A program made the position numbers and the translations under genes. A stretch of 64,000 nt of DNA from DATAGF01 sp963835685. Lineage in GTDB: Bacteria > Actinomycetota > Thermoleophilia > Miltoncostaeales > Miltoncostaeaceae. Location of the stretch: positions 1 through 64,000 of the forward strand of contig CAWIGI010000011.1 of NCBI GenBank assembly GCA_963835685.1. Direction: 5' to 3'. Below the pieces are notes generated by a model. It did no database searches. It saw nothing but the letters and a program-made list of their open reading frames with translations, and had not been told where the DNA came from. This document shows positions 63,747-64,000 of this stretch, one piece after another (the first letter of the stretch is position 1; every line of letters starts with the position of its first letter).

Positions 63747-64000
63747 AGCAGCACCTCCCGCCAGATCGGGAGGGTCGCGGTTAACAGGAGGGTCGTCACC
63801 ACGACGGCGGCGGCGAGGACGTCGGCCCGGAGGCCCGATCGCGCTCCGATCACGAGCGACATCATGGCGGTCGGCATGGCCGCCATGATGACGACGGTGT
63901 CGAGCACGTCGCCGGTGAGGCCGAGGACGCTCGCCACCGCGAGCCCGATCACCGCCGCGATCCCCAGGCGGACGACCGACGCGTAGCTCACCTCGCCCCA
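63743..64000 (-). CDS. AEC-family transporter, C-terminal part (cut by window edge)
   Basis: The last 85 residues are visible: VSYASVVRLGIAAVIGLAVA, GLTGDVLDTVVIMAAMPTAM, MSLVIGARSGLRADVLAAAV and TLLLTATLPIWREVLL. The AAMPTA motif, three membrane helices and the short tail are typical of the auxin-efflux-carrier/malate-permease family. It continues upstream beyond the window. Its stop overlaps the pyrF CTG start. Confidence 0.8.
   Translation of the reverse strand, partial: WGEVSYASVVRLGIAAVIGLAVASVLGLTGDVLDTVVIMAAMPTAMMSLVIGARSGLRADVLAAAVVVTTLLLTATLPIWREVLL

Overview
The window is very GC-rich (well above 70 percent by eye), densely coded DNA from an actinobacterium. Pointers are a WhiG/FliA-type sigma factor, an actinobacterial-style EF-G2, a sufB-sufD-Rieske-sufC-sufS-sufU-DUF59-sufA iron-sulfur operon, a GuaB3-type IMP dehydrogenase relative, RTX-tailed TolB-like secreted proteins, TAnnnT -10 boxes and heavy use of GTG/TTG starts. 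A deep-branching lineage such as Thermoleophilia (Solirubrobacterales-like) is my best guess, but this is inference. No rRNA, tRNA, CRISPR array, transposase or prophage was seen, so this looks like core chromosome.

Layout. 1-4621, minus strand: NIF3-like gene (cut by the window edge), macro domain, EF-G2, sigma factor, small membrane protein, MBL-fold hydrolase. 4669-8150: lipoprotein, RpiB (minus), glyoxalase-II-like MBL protein, Mrp/ApbC Fe-S carrier, 4Fe-4S ferredoxin. 8147-11669, minus: six genes joined by five consecutive 4-nt stop/start overlaps (O-methyltransferase-like, amidohydrolase, 89-aa protein, SirB1-like, NTF2-like, membrane protein). 11712-15532: small membrane protein, SufR-like regulator (minus), two tandem secreted repeat proteins. 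15611-21885: suf operon. 22070-26260: TetR plus divergent membrane pair, two alpha/beta hydrolases, CoA transferase. 26257-34179: M23 and NlpC/P60 cell-wall peptidases (divergent), EamA transporter, M15 peptidase, oxidoreductase, RNB ribonuclease, cobalamin adenosyltransferase, CAP protein. 34282-43542, mostly minus: CCA-adding enzyme, alr, nnr, XRE regulator pair (plus), acpS, glmS, glmM, rpsI, rplM. 43736-49652: DUF5763-like, pcm, S4 protein, HTH-citrate synthase divergent from an HMGL-like synthase, VOC protein, guaA. 49766-58223, minus: four paralogous TolB-propeller/RTX secreted proteins with a beta-CASP MBL hydrolase inside the array. 58239-64000, minus: DUF429, guaB3, hexose kinase, dacA, a 527-bp gap with a very strong hairpin, pyrF, partial AEC transporter.

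How it fits together. Themes are Fe-S assembly (Mrp, ferredoxin, SufR-like regulator, Suf), peptidoglycan metabolism (glmS, glmM, alr, dacA, M15, M23, NlpC/P60) and purine/pyrimidine synthesis (guaA, guaB3, pyrF). Genome compaction is striking: co-directional genes repeatedly overlap by NTGA, several apparently with CTG starts, and convergent genes repeatedly share a CTAG double stop. At least eight genes have a TAnnnT box 6-8 nt before the start codon, which suggests leaderless mRNAs.

Caveat. About 17 genes carry one or more single-base frame breaks, concentrated at 500-6100 and 49,700-58,300. They hit conserved housekeeping genes and restore conserved sequence when bridged, so most are probably sequence/assembly errors rather than pseudogenes. 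Coordinates of those genes are given for the whole bridged gene.
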